DNA of 64,000 nucleotides from an uncultured Bacteroides sp. (GCA_900555635.1 USLU01000023.1:1-64000); one strand, 5' to 3'; counted from the first letter of the stretch, positions 35,375-45,748 are shown. Made by a program: numbers and translations. Notes: generated from the sequence alone by a model not told the origin.

Positions 35375-37015
35375 TTAGTTTTCTGATGGAAAGTTACCGT
35401 TTTCCGCTATATCCCACCATAGACGGGTTCCTCCGGTATCGGCTCCTTTAAGGTATCGGATGGCTTTTCGTACCTCTTCTCCATTGGTGTTATACTCTTT
35501 CCGGGTAAACGGTAGGCGGCGTATTTGGAGTTCGGTATCAATGATTCCGCCACTAAGGTTATATACTACCGGGAATAAGCGGGGATAACCTGTACGTCTG
35601 AATTCGGTCCAGGCCTCAAATGAATCCGGGTAAATAGCCAGCCATTTCTGGGTAATGATACGTTGTAGTTTTTGTTCTTTCGTATCGTTTTCGTGCCATG
35701 TCACAGAAATATTGTTGATGCCCGGTGTGTTATAGAATGAGTCATGATAATCTATATAATCGGCAGCTTTGGTTCCGTTGTCAGGTGCATGGACACCGCT
35801 CAGATACTCATCGGCATGGCTTATTCCATAGGAACTTAGAGCAACCCGGACTCCTTGTTCGTAACAGTTTTGGGCACTTTCGCCCATTTGCCAACCGCGC
35901 AATGCACCTTCGGCGCGTAAAAACCAGGCTTCGGCGGCATGCATCACCGGGCGTGGATCGTAACTTTGATAGGTAGAGGAGGAGAAGTTTAGGTACAATA
36001 GAGGAGATTTTGTCTCAATAAGGAGTCCTTGGCGAATGCCCACACAGGTAGAGTCGGCTTTCAGAGTTATTTCCCCTTCGTTGTTTACAATTCTTCCGGT
36101 GTGGGTGAACCATTTCTCCATGCGCGGGTCTCCATAGCCTTTTAAGATGGATTCAATGGAGGCATTCATGCGCGAATCTCCGTAAATGACGTCCACGGTC
36201 CAGATGGGATTTCCTCCGGAAAGCAGTATGTCATCCGAAGCGTCAATGAATACACCATATTTATTATTGACGGCTTTTTCAGCCAGTTCTTTGGCGCGTG
36301 CGGGCTCAGCTTTTACCATATGCATTGCTATCCTGAGACACAAAGTATTGGCAAGACGTAGCCATCTGGTATGACTGCCTCCGCATAACCGGTCAAACTT
36401 AGCCAATCCTGCCAATCTTTCAATTGACGGGTTACTTTCTAAAAAGTCTTCCAGCCATTGGATCGATTGGCGTAATTCGTCTATCAAATCAGTATAAATG
36501 TCACGGTCGGAATCGTAGTATAAGGTTGCTGCATGTTCTTTGATACTGCGATAATTTGCGGGACCATAGGTGTCGACTACTTGTAGCATGCCCATTACTT
36601 GCACGATAAGCGTCACTGCTGCATAGTCATAAAATTCCAACTCTTTGCAGATAGGGATGTAGCGATTAGTGTAGGGAAGTACATTTAAGAAATAATTTTC
36701 GAAAGGACCATGATTGAAATCTTCACGGAGGCGGTAGTTTCCATTATGATTATTACCGAAATTGTGTGGAGCTGTATAATATCCGGCAAAAATATCTATG
36801 TGCAAACTCCTCCAATATTGGTACATATTGGCATCGCTTGGAAAAAGGTTTTCTTGTGGAAACTGAAGCTTGTTTTCAAGACCTATCTTCATATCATCCA
36901 CTCCATTTGGATTCGTGTTTATCTGTTCGAATCCCTTGGTGCATGCCGAAAAGAGAAGTACTAATAATACTATGCGGCAACTCAGTTTTATTCGGGGCAT
37001 TTTAAGTATCTTCAT
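35375..37015 (-). CDS. susD: SusD-like outer-membrane glycan-binding lipoprotein
   Basis: 546 residues, lipobox FSAC. Same SusD_2-type architecture as the copy at 30442-32133 and clearly paralogous (RIITQKWLAIYPDSFEAW, RRTGYP, GGTRLWWDIAENGNF near the end). Its ATG overlaps the stop of the preceding SusC (ATGA at 37012-37015), showing translational coupling of the pair. Confidence 0.9.
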   Translation of the reverse strand: MKILKMPRIKLSCRIVLLVLLFSACTKGFEQINTNPNGVDDMKIGLENKLQFPQENLFPSDANMYQYWRSLHIDIFAGYYTAPHNFGNNHNGNYRLREDFNHGPFENYFLNVLPYTNRYIPICKELEFYDYAAVTLIVQVMGMLQVVDTYGPANYRSIKEHAATLYYDSDRDIYTDLIDELRQSIQWLEDFLESNPSIERLAGLAKFDRLCGGSHTRWLRLANTLCLRIAMHMVKAEPARAKELAEKAVNNKYGVFIDASDDILLSGGNPIWTVDVIYGDSRMNASIESILKGYGDPRMEKWFTHTGRIVNNEGEITLKADSTCVGIRQGLLIETKSPLLYLNFSSSTYQSYDPRPVMHAAEAWFLRAEGALRGWQMGESAQNCYEQGVRVALSSYGISHADEYLSGVHAPDNGTKAADYIDYHDSFYNTPGINNISVTWHENDTKEQKLQRIITQKWLAIYPDSFEAWTEFRRTGYPRLFPVVYNLSGGIIDTELQIRRLPFTRKEYNTNGEEVRKAIRYLKGADTGGTRLWWDIAENGNFPSEN

Positions 37016-40000
37016 AGCGTAAGTTTTAGGTTGAGTCCAATGCTTCGTTGAATAGGCAGATTAAAAACATCCAGTCCCTGCCAGCCGTTTCCGGTAGAAC
37101 CGGACACGCTCGGGTTGCAAGGAGCGGATTTGAACAAAAAGCATAAATTGCGTCCTACGAGAGATATAGCCAGATGCTTGCCGGGGGCAAACAGGTTTCT
37201 GAATTGATAGCCTAGTGAAACCTCTCGTAGCCTGAAGTTGGTAGCATCATACACATATTCGGTTCCCACGTAACCCACGTTGTAAGCAGTGGCTCCCACA
37301 ATGTGATAGTATTTCTCTGCATCAATCAGGGTACCGTCGCCTCTGGGTATACCTCCTTGTTTACGGGCTTTTTCTGTGCGGACGGATACACCATAACCAT
37401 CTAGCATAGCTTCAGTAGTCGAAACCACTTTACCTCCAATCTGCCCGTCAATCAGTGCATAAAGGCTAAAATTTTTATAAGTGATCAGATTACTCCATCC
37501 TGCATTTATATCCGAATTCAGGTTGCCGATATACACATCCGGCTGATCTGACTTTATGGGTGCCCCATTTTTGTCCAAGAGTATCACACCATCTTTGTCT
37601 CTCAATAACTGCCGGGTATAGATGTCTCCGTAAGATCCGCCTTTCTTCAGGATACTTAAAATGCCGCTACCGTCCTGAAGCAAGAAATTGTCGTTCTCTT
37701 TGTATAGCTCTTTGATGCGGTTTTTGTTATAAGAGAAATTTATACCAGTTTGCCATTCCCACTCGTGAGGGAAGCTATGAAGATAACTTGCTGACACTTC
37801 AATTCCCATATTCTGCACATCACCGGCATTCACATTCCGGTAGCGGTAGCCCGATCCCCAAGGTGCTTCGATTGTGAAGTACTGGTTCAAGGTGTTCGTC
37901 TTGTAGTATGAGAAATCGATGTGCAGCCGGTTGTCTAAAAGAGAAAGTTCAAATCCACCTTCTATAGATAATGTGCGTTCCGGTTTCAAATCGGAGAAAG
38001 GAGCACTTGATGGATAAGAGATGGAAGTATCTTTAATCACCGGTCGCTGTGAAGTGACGTAAGCTGGCAGTCCATTTCCTACTACCGAATAGGAGGCGCG
38101 GAGTTTCAGGAGGTTGATTGTACGCTTCATAGTAGGAAATACTTCACTCAATAAGACATTGGCACCTATTGACGGATAAAAATATCCCATGTGTTTGTTG
38201 TTCGTAAAGGCGAGGGTTGACGACCAGTCGTTGCGTGCCGTGATGTTGAGGTATGCCAGCTCCTTATAACCTATTTGCAACATTCCGAACAAGGAGTTGA
38301 GGCGCGTGTGCGAAGACTCTTCCACAATCTCAGGGCGGTAATAATTGTTTTGAGTGAAGTTATTCACAAAAAAGGCATTTCCACCGTTAGGTACCTTGTA
38401 TATTTTGCCTGTTTCCGCATCTTCAATCTCTATCCATTCAAATTTGGTATTGCCTCCATCCGTGATAATACCTTTTTTACCTTGCTGCACATCACTGAAG
38501 CTGGAACCGGCAGTCAATGCAAAAGAGAAATCAGATAAATGACTTTCGAAGTTAAGAATGATGTCGCCATATAGATGTTTATAGGAATCATCGATATTTT
38601 TATAACCTCCCATTTCATCTTTCCAACTGGTGGCGTAACGTTCTACTCTGTAGTCTATTTGGTCGTTCTCATATCCGATACGTCCTTGTATATTGAGCGT
38701 AGGCATGAATTCATATTTGGCAGTAGCATTGAAAGTAATGCGATGGCGGCCTTCTTTCTTTTGATTGCGATGCAGCAACCAGTAAGGGTTTTGGTTATGT
38801 TCTTCGAGCTGATTCCAATTTTGTACGTATATTTCTTTTTGCGGGTCAAACAGTTCGAATTCACTCTTATAGGTAGAGAAATTGCCATTCCGTGGAAAAA
38901 GATAGAGTCCTGTAAGAGGGTTGCCCAACATACCACCGTAATGCTTGTTGACCGTATTCTGATAGGCGTATGTACTGCTCAGGTTCAGCGATAAACGATT
39001 GTCGAATCCCTGATAACTTTGTCTGATGGCAATATTATGACGTGTGAAATTATTGGTAGGTATGATTCCTTCAGAAAGTACATTCCCATATGAAAAATAA
39101 CTTTGTGAGTGTTCCGTACCACCATCAATTGATAGGGAATTGTGCAGTGTATATCCGTTTCGAAAGAAGGCATCTATATTGTCAGAGGCTTTTTCCTTCA
39201 TTATACTACCCCAGCTTTGTGCTTGCAGGCTTTCTTGGTTGAGCTGTCTGGCACCGTAGCTTTGTTGTATCTTCGGTAGCGAATAGGCAGTCTCCATGGT
39301 CATGTTGCTGGACACGTGGACGTGTATTCCGCCCACATTCCCTTTCTTGGTAGTGACCATGATAACTCCATTGGCGGCTACTGCACCATAAAGTGCGGAT
39401 GCGGATGCCCCTTTCAATACACTGATGCTGGCTATGTCGTCCGGGTTGATGGTGGAAAGTGCATCTCCTCCATCATTCCCTCTGCCATAAACAACTTCAA
39501 TCCCGTCGCCATAGCTATTGTTAGCCATGGGGATACCATCAATTACAATTAATGGATTATTGTTTCCTTGGATGGACTTGTTGCCTCGAAGCAATAGTTT
39601 GGTCGATGCTCCGGCACCATTTGAGTTGGGAATTATAACCAGTCCGGCAGTTTTCCCTTCCAGGGAGTTGATGAAGCTTACTTCTTTAGCTCGTGTCAGT
39701 TCAGTCCCGGGCAGTACTTGTAGGGCATATATCAGGCTTTTGGATTTTTTTTCGATGCCTAAAGCTGTGACAACAACTTCATTAAGCAAATTAAGATCTT
39801 CTTTGAGTACAACATTTACTGTCTGTTTCCCATCAACCGAAACATCTTGAGGCAGATACCCGATGTATGAAAATGTTACAATGTCTTTATCAATCGGAAT
39901 ATCCAGGGTATAGTCTCCCGCTATTTCAGAAATGACTCCTTTTCCTGTCTCTTTAATGAAGATGTTCACTCCTATTAATGGAATATTCTGTTCATTGACT

Positions 40001-40413
40001 ACTTTGCCTTTGATGGTTCGTGTCTGGGTGGAAGATGTCCGGACTTGTTTGTCGTTTCCAGTATGCCTTATGGAAAGTACGATATGCTTGTCGATAATGG
40101 TGTACACAATGTTAGTGTCGTGGAATAGCATATCGAGCGCCCGGGGTATTGTTTCATTTCGGACATGACATGTAACTTCTCGATTCGGGTTGATGTCGTC
40201 AACATTGTACACGACAGACAGTTTTGTCTGCTTATTAATGAGCTGGAATACTTGGTATAAAGGGACTTTCTTCACATCTATAGTCAGACGCGAAGATTGT
40301 GCAAAAAGTAATTCCGGCATTAAAATTACCCATAGAAAGAAAGTAAATTCAACCAGCGTTTTACTCTTCTCACCCAACTTCCAAACAGAATGAAAGCACA
40401 GGTATTTTTCCAT
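37012..40413 (-). CDS. susC: SusC-like TonB-dependent transducer with STN domain
   Basis: 1133 residues. Signal peptide (ending LLFAQ), STN domain (about 40-115, LTIDVKKVPLYQVFQLI..IVYTIIDKHIVLS) that contacts the FecR periplasmic part, carboxypeptidase-D-like domain (about 130-215), plug (about 220-350, INPDDIASISVLKGASASALYG) and barrel ending NLKLTL. It should both import the ligand and report occupancy to FecR at 40422-41408, 8 nt upstream. It is a close paralogue of the SusC at 32145-35273, indicating duplication of the whole SusCD pair. Confidence 0.92.
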   Translation of the reverse strand: MEKYLCFHSVWKLGEKSKTLVEFTFFLWVILMPELLFAQSSRLTIDVKKVPLYQVFQLINKQTKLSVVYNVDDINPNREVTCHVRNETIPRALDMLFHDTNIVYTIIDKHIVLSIRHTGNDKQVRTSSTQTRTIKGKVVNEQNIPLIGVNIFIKETGKGVISEIAGDYTLDIPIDKDIVTFSYIGYLPQDVSVDGKQTVNVVLKEDLNLLNEVVVTALGIEKKSKSLIYALQVLPGTELTRAKEVSFINSLEGKTAGLVIIPNSNGAGASTKLLLRGNKSIQGNNNPLIVIDGIPMANNSYGDGIEVVYGRGNDGGDALSTINPDDIASISVLKGASASALYGAVAANGVIMVTTKKGNVGGIHVHVSSNMTMETAYSLPKIQQSYGARQLNQESLQAQSWGSIMKEKASDNIDAFFRNGYTLHNSLSIDGGTEHSQSYFSYGNVLSEGIIPTNNFTRHNIAIRQSYQGFDNRLSLNLSSTYAYQNTVNKHYGGMLGNPLTGLYLFPRNGNFSTYKSEFELFDPQKEIYVQNWNQLEEHNQNPYWLLHRNQKKEGRHRITFNATAKYEFMPTLNIQGRIGYENDQIDYRVERYATSWKDEMGGYKNIDDSYKHLYGDIILNFESHLSDFSFALTAGSSFSDVQQGKKGIITDGGNTKFEWIEIEDAETGKIYKVPNGGNAFFVNNFTQNNYYRPEIVEESSHTRLNSLFGMLQIGYKELAYLNITARNDWSSTLAFTNNKHMGYFYPSIGANVLLSEVFPTMKRTINLLKLRASYSVVGNGLPAYVTSQRPVIKDTSISYPSSAPFSDLKPERTLSIEGGFELSLLDNRLHIDFSYYKTNTLNQYFTIEAPWGSGYRYRNVNAGDVQNMGIEVSASYLHSFPHEWEWQTGINFSYNKNRIKELYKENDNFLLQDGSGILSILKKGGSYGDIYTRQLLRDKDGVILLDKNGAPIKSDQPDVYIGNLNSDINAGWSNLITYKNFSLYALIDGQIGGKVVSTTEAMLDGYGVSVRTEKARKQGGIPRGDGTLIDAEKYYHIVGATAYNVGYVGTEYVYDATNFRLREVSLGYQFRNLFAPGKHLAISLVGRNLCFLFKSAPCNPSVSGSTGNGWQGLDVFNLPIQRSIGLNLKLTL

Positions 40414-40421
40414 ATATTAAT

Positions 40422-41408
40422 TTAAGGTTTACGGGCAGAAAGCGTCACCTGATTATCGTTAATCTGATAGTCAAAGCTTTTTGTAAAACTAAGAATTGAC
40501 AGCACCTCGCTAATGTCATCGGATAAATCGAAATCACATGTGAACCTCTGCTGTTGTAATTTTATATCATCTATCTTGATGGGCACATTGTAGTGTCTCT
40601 CAAGAGTTTCTGCTATTTCTTTTAAGGTTGCTTGGTCAAAGTGCAAAGAACCTTTTATCCAACTGATTGCTTCTTTGGCTTTTTCAGTATATTTTAAGTT
40701 GGTTTCCAGGTTTGTCAAATTGACGGATAGCTGCTCATTGGGAGTCATGCATATCTCTTTTTTGTCCTTCAAGGGCAAATTTATTTCGATGGCTCCTTCA
40801 AGTAAAGTCGCCTTTAGGCTATTTTCTTCTTTGTAGTTGCGTATATTAAATTTAGTACCGGTCACTCTTGTTTCTATGTCATTACAATCTACTATAAAGG
40901 GGCGATATGTATCCTTCTTTACTTCAAAGTAGGCTTCTCCTTCCAGGCGTACTCTTCTTTCTGAAGAGAACATGGACGAGAGATATTCTACGCTTGTTGA
41001 AGCATTGAGCCATAATTTAGTACCGTCCGGCAGGACTGCCTGTGCCCGTTGTCCCGGTTCGGTAGAAATTATATAGGAAGAGTTCTGCTGGAAGTATATA
41101 CTTAAAGCACCGCCTGCACAGATTACTCCTATTAGAAATGCAGCGATGTTGACTGCATAACGCTTCCAATTGATTCTTTTCTTCGCGGCAGATTGTTTTT
41201 GTTTGAGCTTTTTCTTGAAATCGGCAAGAGATTTGTCTGTATCAACCGCTTCCATTGCCGCATGGCGATCACCTAAGAAAAGCACACAATACAAATCTTC
41301 GAGTTCTTTTCTGTTGTCCGCCGATGCTTCACACCACTCTTCTACCCGGAGGCATTCTTCCTGGTCGGTTTCGTTTCTTAAGTATTTTATTAGAGTCGAT
41401 TCATCCAT
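40422..41408 (-). CDS. fecR: FecR-family anti-sigma factor
   Basis: 328 residues: cytoplasmic N-terminal part (about 1-85) that should hold the sigma factor, one membrane segment (about 88-110, AVNIAAFLIGVICAGG), a periplasmic FecR domain (TEPGQRAQAVLPDGTKLWLNASTSVEY, about 120-215) and a C-terminal DUF4974-like domain (HFDQATLKEIAETLERHY). It releases the ECF sigma factor when the SusC STN domain binds. It diverges from the sigma gene and leads the SusCD operon. Confidence 0.92.
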   Translation of the reverse strand: MDESTLIKYLRNETDQEECLRVEEWCEASADNRKELEDLYCVLFLGDRHAAMEAVDTDKSLADFKKKLKQKQSAAKKRINWKRYAVNIAAFLIGVICAGGALSIYFQQNSSYIISTEPGQRAQAVLPDGTKLWLNASTSVEYLSSMFSSERRVRLEGEAYFEVKKDTYRPFIVDCNDIETRVTGTKFNIRNYKEENSLKATLLEGAIEINLPLKDKKEICMTPNEQLSVNLTNLETNLKYTEKAKEAISWIKGSLHFDQATLKEIAETLERHYNVPIKIDDIKLQQQRFTCDFDLSDDISEVLSILSFTKSFDYQINDNQVTLSARKP

Positions 41409-41453
41409 TATTTTCTCTGAAAACGGTGTTTGTAGTTTTGATACTGCACCCTA

Positions 41454-41488
41454 CTCTCATATATGATACATTTGAGAGGGCAAAGATA
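41454..41488 (-). promoter_or_regulatory. fecR -7 box followed by a leader hairpin
   Basis: Minus-strand TATCTTTG (41481-41488) fits TAnnTTTG; the TTTG at 41501-41504 is only 12 nt away, so -33 is poor. CTCTCA/TGAGAG arms (41454-41459, 41473-41478) would form a hairpin at the RNA 5' end. The promoter may instead be read by the ECF factor. Confidence 0.4.
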
Positions 41489-41528
41489 CTAAACTGCAAT
41501 CAAAAAAACATATTTATTTGAAAATCAT

Positions 41529-41559
41529 TTTGTTGATAGTTCTATTTATAGTATGTTTG
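41529..41559 (+). promoter_or_regulatory. canonical promoter of the ECF sigma gene
   Basis: TTTG (41529-41532), 19 nt, TATGTTTG (41552-41559), about 25 nt before the ATG at 41584. This is a housekeeping-type promoter, so the sigma factor is probably made constitutively and held by FecR. Confidence 0.75.
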
Positions 41560-41583
41560 TAGAATCGTATATGAAATGAACGA

Positions 41584-42189
41584 ATGACCAAAGTTAACCT
41601 AAAATTGAATATTGACGACAATGATGTTATTATCACGGCTTTGAAAACAGGAGATGAAGCTGCGTTTGATGAGGTGTATCGTTATTATTTCAGAGCTTTA
41701 TACGGTTTCTGCTCACAGTATGTTGGTTCTGCCGAAGCCGAAGAAATAGTGCAGGATACAATGATGTGGCTTTGGGAAAACCGAACGTGTTTGATTCCTC
41801 ATTTAACGCTTAAGACACTTCTCTTTACAATAGTAAAAAACAAAGCCCTTAATAAAATTTTACATCTCGAGACTCGACGGAAGGTACATGAAGAGATTGC
41901 CCGAAAATATGATGAAGAATTCTCCTCCCCCGACTTTTACTTAGATAATGAATTGTTCCAGTTGTATGGAACTGCTCTTGAAAAACTACCGCAAGAATTT
42001 AAGCAAGCCTACGAAATGAATCGGAAAAAGCAAATGACGCATAAAGAAATAGCTGTAAGCTTGAATGTATCCCCACAAACTGTGAATTATCGTATATCCC
42101 AAGCATTGAAAATATTGCGGATAGCATTAAAGGACTATTTACTATTTATTTTCTTTATATCTGATCTCGTCTTTAAATTGAAAATCTAG
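41584..42189 (+). CDS. ECF RNA polymerase sigma factor (FecI/SigK-like)
   Basis: 201 residues. Region 2 (about 17-80, DEAAFDEVYRYYFRALYGF, EIVQDTMMWLWENR) and region 4 (about 125-180, LEKLPQEFKQAYEM, MTHKEIAVSLNVSPQTVNYRI). The hydrophobic tail LLFIFFISDLVFKLKI is longer than usual. It directs transcription of the divergent fecR-SusCD locus on glycan sensing. Gene order (sigma divergent from fecR-susC) is the standard Bacteroides trans-envelope arrangement. Confidence 0.92.
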   Translation: MTKVNLKLNIDDNDVIITALKTGDEAAFDEVYRYYFRALYGFCSQYVGSAEAEEIVQDTMMWLWENRTCLIPHLTLKTLLFTIVKNKALNKILHLETRRKVHEEIARKYDEEFSSPDFYLDNELFQLYGTALEKLPQEFKQAYEMNRKKQMTHKEIAVSLNVSPQTVNYRISQALKILRIALKDYLLFIFFISDLVFKLKI

Positions 42190-42357
42190 AAAGATTTTAA
42201 TTAATTCATAATTGCTTCTTAGTATATCTGCCCAATCATTTGTATTATATATAAGGTGTTGTTATATCATTATCGGACAAAATACTATGTTGAGTAAACA
42301 GACTCCTATTTTCTCATTGATAAAGTAACTATTAAATATACATATATACAGTTTATT

Positions 42358-44412
42358 ATGAAACGGTTATTGATTGCTTTTTTCTATATGGTAGCGGTGT
42401 TCTCTACTGTTAGTGCAGCACAAGTTGGAGATGTTTATATTATTCCGCAGCCTCAAACTATGCGTATAAAAACTGGTCACTATCTTTTAACGCAGCGGTC
42501 TGCCTTTACTTGTAACCTGAGTGGTACCGATAGAGACGATTTTGTTCGTTATTTGGCAGAATCTCCGTTAGCTCTACAATGCCAGAAGAAGCCGGCAGCG
42601 GTTACTTTCCAGCTAATACCGTCTGTATCCTCTGGAATGGGCGAAGAAGGGTATCGGATGGAGATTACCCCGAAAGGCATTAACGTAGAAGCAGTTTCCA
42701 CGGCAGGACTGTTTTATGCTTTCCAATCGTTGTTGCAGTTAGCACAGCCCGATAGTGCATCCGGCTATCGTTTTCCTTTGGTAGACATAGAGGATTATCC
42801 CCGTTTTTCTTACAGAGGATTGCATTTGGATGTATCCCGGCATTTCCGTACAAAGGAGTTTGTCAAAAAGCAATTAGATGCTTTGGCACGATATAAACTG
42901 AATCGTTTTCATTGGCATCTGACCGATGGAGCCGGGTGGCGGATAGAAATAGAAAAATATCCGGATCTTACTCGTAAAACAGCTTATCGGCCTTTCCCCG
43001 ACTGGAAAAGTTGGTGGCAAGGTGGACGGACTTATTGTACAAATGACGATCCGGAAGCTCAGGGTGGTTATTATACTAAAGAGGATATTCGGGAAGTGGT
43101 AGAATACGCACGCCGGCGGCATATTACAATTATACCCGAAATAGAGATGCCGGCACATTCTGAAGAAGTGCTTGCCGCTTATCCTCAGTTGGCTTGTGAA
43201 GGCTTGCCTGCCGGAGGAGAGTTGTGTCCGGGAAGGGAAGAAACATTTACTTTTCTGACTGATGTACTGACGGAAGTGATGGAGCTCTTTCCTTCCGAAT
43301 ATATTCATATCGGTGGTGATGAGGCTTCCACTGCCCATTGGAAACAGTGTCCTCTCTGTCAGAAACGTTTGCATACCGAGGGCTTGAAGAACGAAAGTGA
43401 ACTGCAAGTCTACCTGATTTCCCGAATTGAAAAGTTCCTTCGCGCTCATAACCGTAAGCTCATAGGATGGGATGAGATCCTGAGTGGAGATTTGTCGAAA
43501 GATGCTGCTGTCACTGTATGGCGCAGTGAAGAGAAAGGCATTGAAGCTGTACGAAGAGGGCTCTGTACTGTGATGTCGCCAGGGAGTTATTGTTATCTGG
43601 ACAACTATCAGGATGCTCCGGCTACGCAGCCGCTCGCAATAGGAGGATACCTTCCCTTGCAGAAAGTCTATTCTTTTGAACCGGTTTCATCACAGCTTAC
43701 TTCAAAAGAAATAGCCTGTATTTGTGGTGTACAAGCAAACGTATGGACGGAATATATGCCTACTGCTGAGCATGTGGAATACATGATTTATCCTCGTCTG
43801 CTGGCTTTGGCAGAAGTGGCATGGACGCAGCCGCAACAGAAAAATTGGAAGCGTTTTCATGCAGATGCTTTATCCGAAGTGAATAAATTGAAGAATCTTG
43901 GATACCATACGTTCGATTTGAAAAATGAAGTAGGTGAACGCCCCATTGCACTTGAAGTCGACCATCATAAAGCAAAAGGGAAAAAAGTGGATTATATAAC
44001 TTCTTACTCCGAACATTATACCGCAGGAGGCAATCATGCATTAACCGACGGCCTTCATGGAGGATGGACTTACGGGGATAACCGTTGGCAGGGATTCTTG
44101 AACAGTGATGCAGAATTGGTGATTGACTTGGAAAGGCAAGAGAAACTACATTGGATATCAGCCGACTTTATGCAACTTATAGGGCCTTATGTTTGGCTGC
44201 CCAAGGAAATAACTATCTCTGCTTCTTCTGATGGGCGAGAGTTCGTGGACTTAAAAGTTATTTCCACAGAACTCCCGGTTACAGATGAAAAGTTGACCAT
44301 TCAAACCTATGCTTGGAAAGGCGACTGTGTGGCTCGCTTTATACGTATAAATGCAAAGTCGAATGGTATTGATGGAGGTTGGCTATTTGTTGATGAAATC
44401 GTTGTCAGATGA
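42358..44412 (+). CDS. GH20 beta-N-acetylhexosaminidase with C-terminal discoidin-like domain
   Basis: 684 residues, signal peptide ending VSAAQ. N-terminal GH20b domain (about 25-145), GH20 barrel (about 150-500) beginning YRGLHLDVSRHF, with catalytic Asp-Glu in HIGGDEAS and NVWTEYM, and a C-terminal F5/8-like domain (about 560-684, GWTYGDNRWQGF, RFIRINAKS). It removes terminal beta-GlcNAc or GalNAc from host or microbial glycans. It follows the sigma gene by 168 nt, in which I see no good promoter. With GH84 on the other side of the SusCD pairs it marks a host-glycan locus. Confidence 0.9.
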   Translation: MKRLLIAFFYMVAVFSTVSAAQVGDVYIIPQPQTMRIKTGHYLLTQRSAFTCNLSGTDRDDFVRYLAESPLALQCQKKPAAVTFQLIPSVSSGMGEEGYRMEITPKGINVEAVSTAGLFYAFQSLLQLAQPDSASGYRFPLVDIEDYPRFSYRGLHLDVSRHFRTKEFVKKQLDALARYKLNRFHWHLTDGAGWRIEIEKYPDLTRKTAYRPFPDWKSWWQGGRTYCTNDDPEAQGGYYTKEDIREVVEYARRRHITIIPEIEMPAHSEEVLAAYPQLACEGLPAGGELCPGREETFTFLTDVLTEVMELFPSEYIHIGGDEASTAHWKQCPLCQKRLHTEGLKNESELQVYLISRIEKFLRAHNRKLIGWDEILSGDLSKDAAVTVWRSEEKGIEAVRRGLCTVMSPGSYCYLDNYQDAPATQPLAIGGYLPLQKVYSFEPVSSQLTSKEIACICGVQANVWTEYMPTAEHVEYMIYPRLLALAEVAWTQPQQKNWKRFHADALSEVNKLKNLGYHTFDLKNEVGERPIALEVDHHKAKGKKVDYITSYSEHYTAGGNHALTDGLHGGWTYGDNRWQGFLNSDAELVIDLERQEKLHWISADFMQLIGPYVWLPKEITISASSDGREFVDLKVISTELPVTDEKLTIQTYAWKGDCVARFIRINAKSNGIDGGWLFVDEIVVR

Positions 44413-44427
44413 TAAGTCAACCTATTG

Positions 44428-45636
44428 CTAATGCACATGTCCATTCCATATAGCCATAATCTTTCTGCGTATCGTTAGTATATTCAGCAGAGAAACAGCG
44501 AGGAATAGAATGCACCCCACTATAATACAAGGTAGCAAAGAACCTGTTTCCAGTTGTGGGAAGAGAACTTGGATAACGTCTGTATAGTAAGAGCGAATCC
44601 ACATTACACTTCCGATAGCAAGAAATAAAACAAGTATGTTCAATCCTGCGGTAAGGATATAGTAGGGGAGTGCTACCCGTGTCGGGCTATAGCCTATCAA
44701 CAAGAGGTTTTCCAGCTTCACTGTATTCTTTTGAAGCAGCAGGAAGATGCTTAACATCAATATATAGAATGACAATACGCTAATAAACAAACCTACGCCC
44801 AATACAATACCAGTGATGAGGCGAAGAAAATAAGTTGTCTTGCCCGCATCCAGATTATCCCCTTCGGTTTCATAGTTATGTTTCTGAAAGTAGTCGGTGA
44901 TTTTGGTGTCTGTAGGGTTATTGACTTCTACAATCAGTCGGGAAGGTTGTGCTTCCTGTTCGGGAGCAAAAGATTTATTAGCCCAGTCCATGAAAGATTG
45001 AGGAACAAGAATTGTATTCAGGCGGTTGGAGAATCCTACAATATTTCCTTTATATTGCTCTACGCGTCCGTTACCCCGCATCATAATATCCATCTGTACG
45101 AGGCTCATTAACCCTTCCGAAAGTTTAGGCAGGCTGCGGCTTTGTGCAAATCCGAAGTTATAAAGATTCAGATAATTGCGGGGGATAATAATAGGTATTG
45201 AGTGAGTATTCTCGTCGAAATGCCATTTGTCCAGACTGACATCTACATATTCGTCGGGTACTGCTTCAAAAAACATCTCCGTAGAGAGGTGAATACCTGC
45301 TTCTTGCATACCTAGCCCTGCCGATACCTTGAATAGTGAAGGAGTAAAGGCACCTACACTTTTCGTGAAAGGTTGGCTCTTCAACTCTTTTATTTCATCA
45401 TTCGTAAAAGTATTGCTTTTACCAGCAAAACTGCCAAGGGTACTTATCTTTTTCGTAGCAATAATATAATCCTTCTTCATAAAGCTGTCTCCCTCCGTAA
45501 AGATAGGGAGCACATCGCGATAGAATTGTACACTCAGCAATACAATCATCATTCCGAAGAGATTGGCAAGAAAGAAGCCGCTTAGCTGTCCGATGCTGAT
45601 ATGTTGACGGAGAAGTTTCCAAACAAGTCTGTTCAT
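44428..45636 (-). CDS. MacB/FtsX-like ABC transporter permease
   Basis: 402 residues. One N-terminal membrane segment (about 20-40), a periplasmic domain (about 50-270) and three C-terminal segments (about 275-300, 325-345, 370-395) in the FtsX order. Such permeases drive export or mechanical release of envelope components rather than import. Its ATPase partner lies immediately upstream on the strand, separated only by a heptad-repeat element. With the DUF4836 lipoprotein further upstream it may form one envelope unit. Confidence 0.75.
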   Translation of the reverse strand: MNRLVWKLLRQHISIGQLSGFFLANLFGMMIVLLSVQFYRDVLPIFTEGDSFMKKDYIIATKKISTLGSFAGKSNTFTNDEIKELKSQPFTKSVGAFTPSLFKVSAGLGMQEAGIHLSTEMFFEAVPDEYVDVSLDKWHFDENTHSIPIIIPRNYLNLYNFGFAQSRSLPKLSEGLMSLVQMDIMMRGNGRVEQYKGNIVGFSNRLNTILVPQSFMDWANKSFAPEQEAQPSRLIVEVNNPTDTKITDYFQKHNYETEGDNLDAGKTTYFLRLITGIVLGVGLFISVLSFYILMLSIFLLLQKNTVKLENLLLIGYSPTRVALPYYILTAGLNILVLFLAIGSVMWIRSYYTDVIQVLFPQLETGSLLPCIIVGCILFLAVSLLNILTIRRKIMAIWNGHVH

Positions 45637-45651
45637 TGTATTTTAATAATA

Positions 45652-45748
45652 AGTTATGAGTTATTAGTTATAAGTTATTTGTTTGTCAATGCGTTTCACC
45701 TTTGTTTATAGGTTATAGCAAATAACTTATAACTCATAACTTATAACT
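45652..45748. repeat. 7-bp tandem repeats in inverted arms (type A, copy 1)
   Basis: Left arm: four AGTTATN units at 45652-45679. Right arm: four units of the complement (AATAACT, TATAACT, CATAACT, TATAACT) at 45721-45748. The 41-nt middle is unrelated to other copies. The right arm encodes the last codons and TGA stop of the ABC ATPase gene. Confidence 0.85.
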
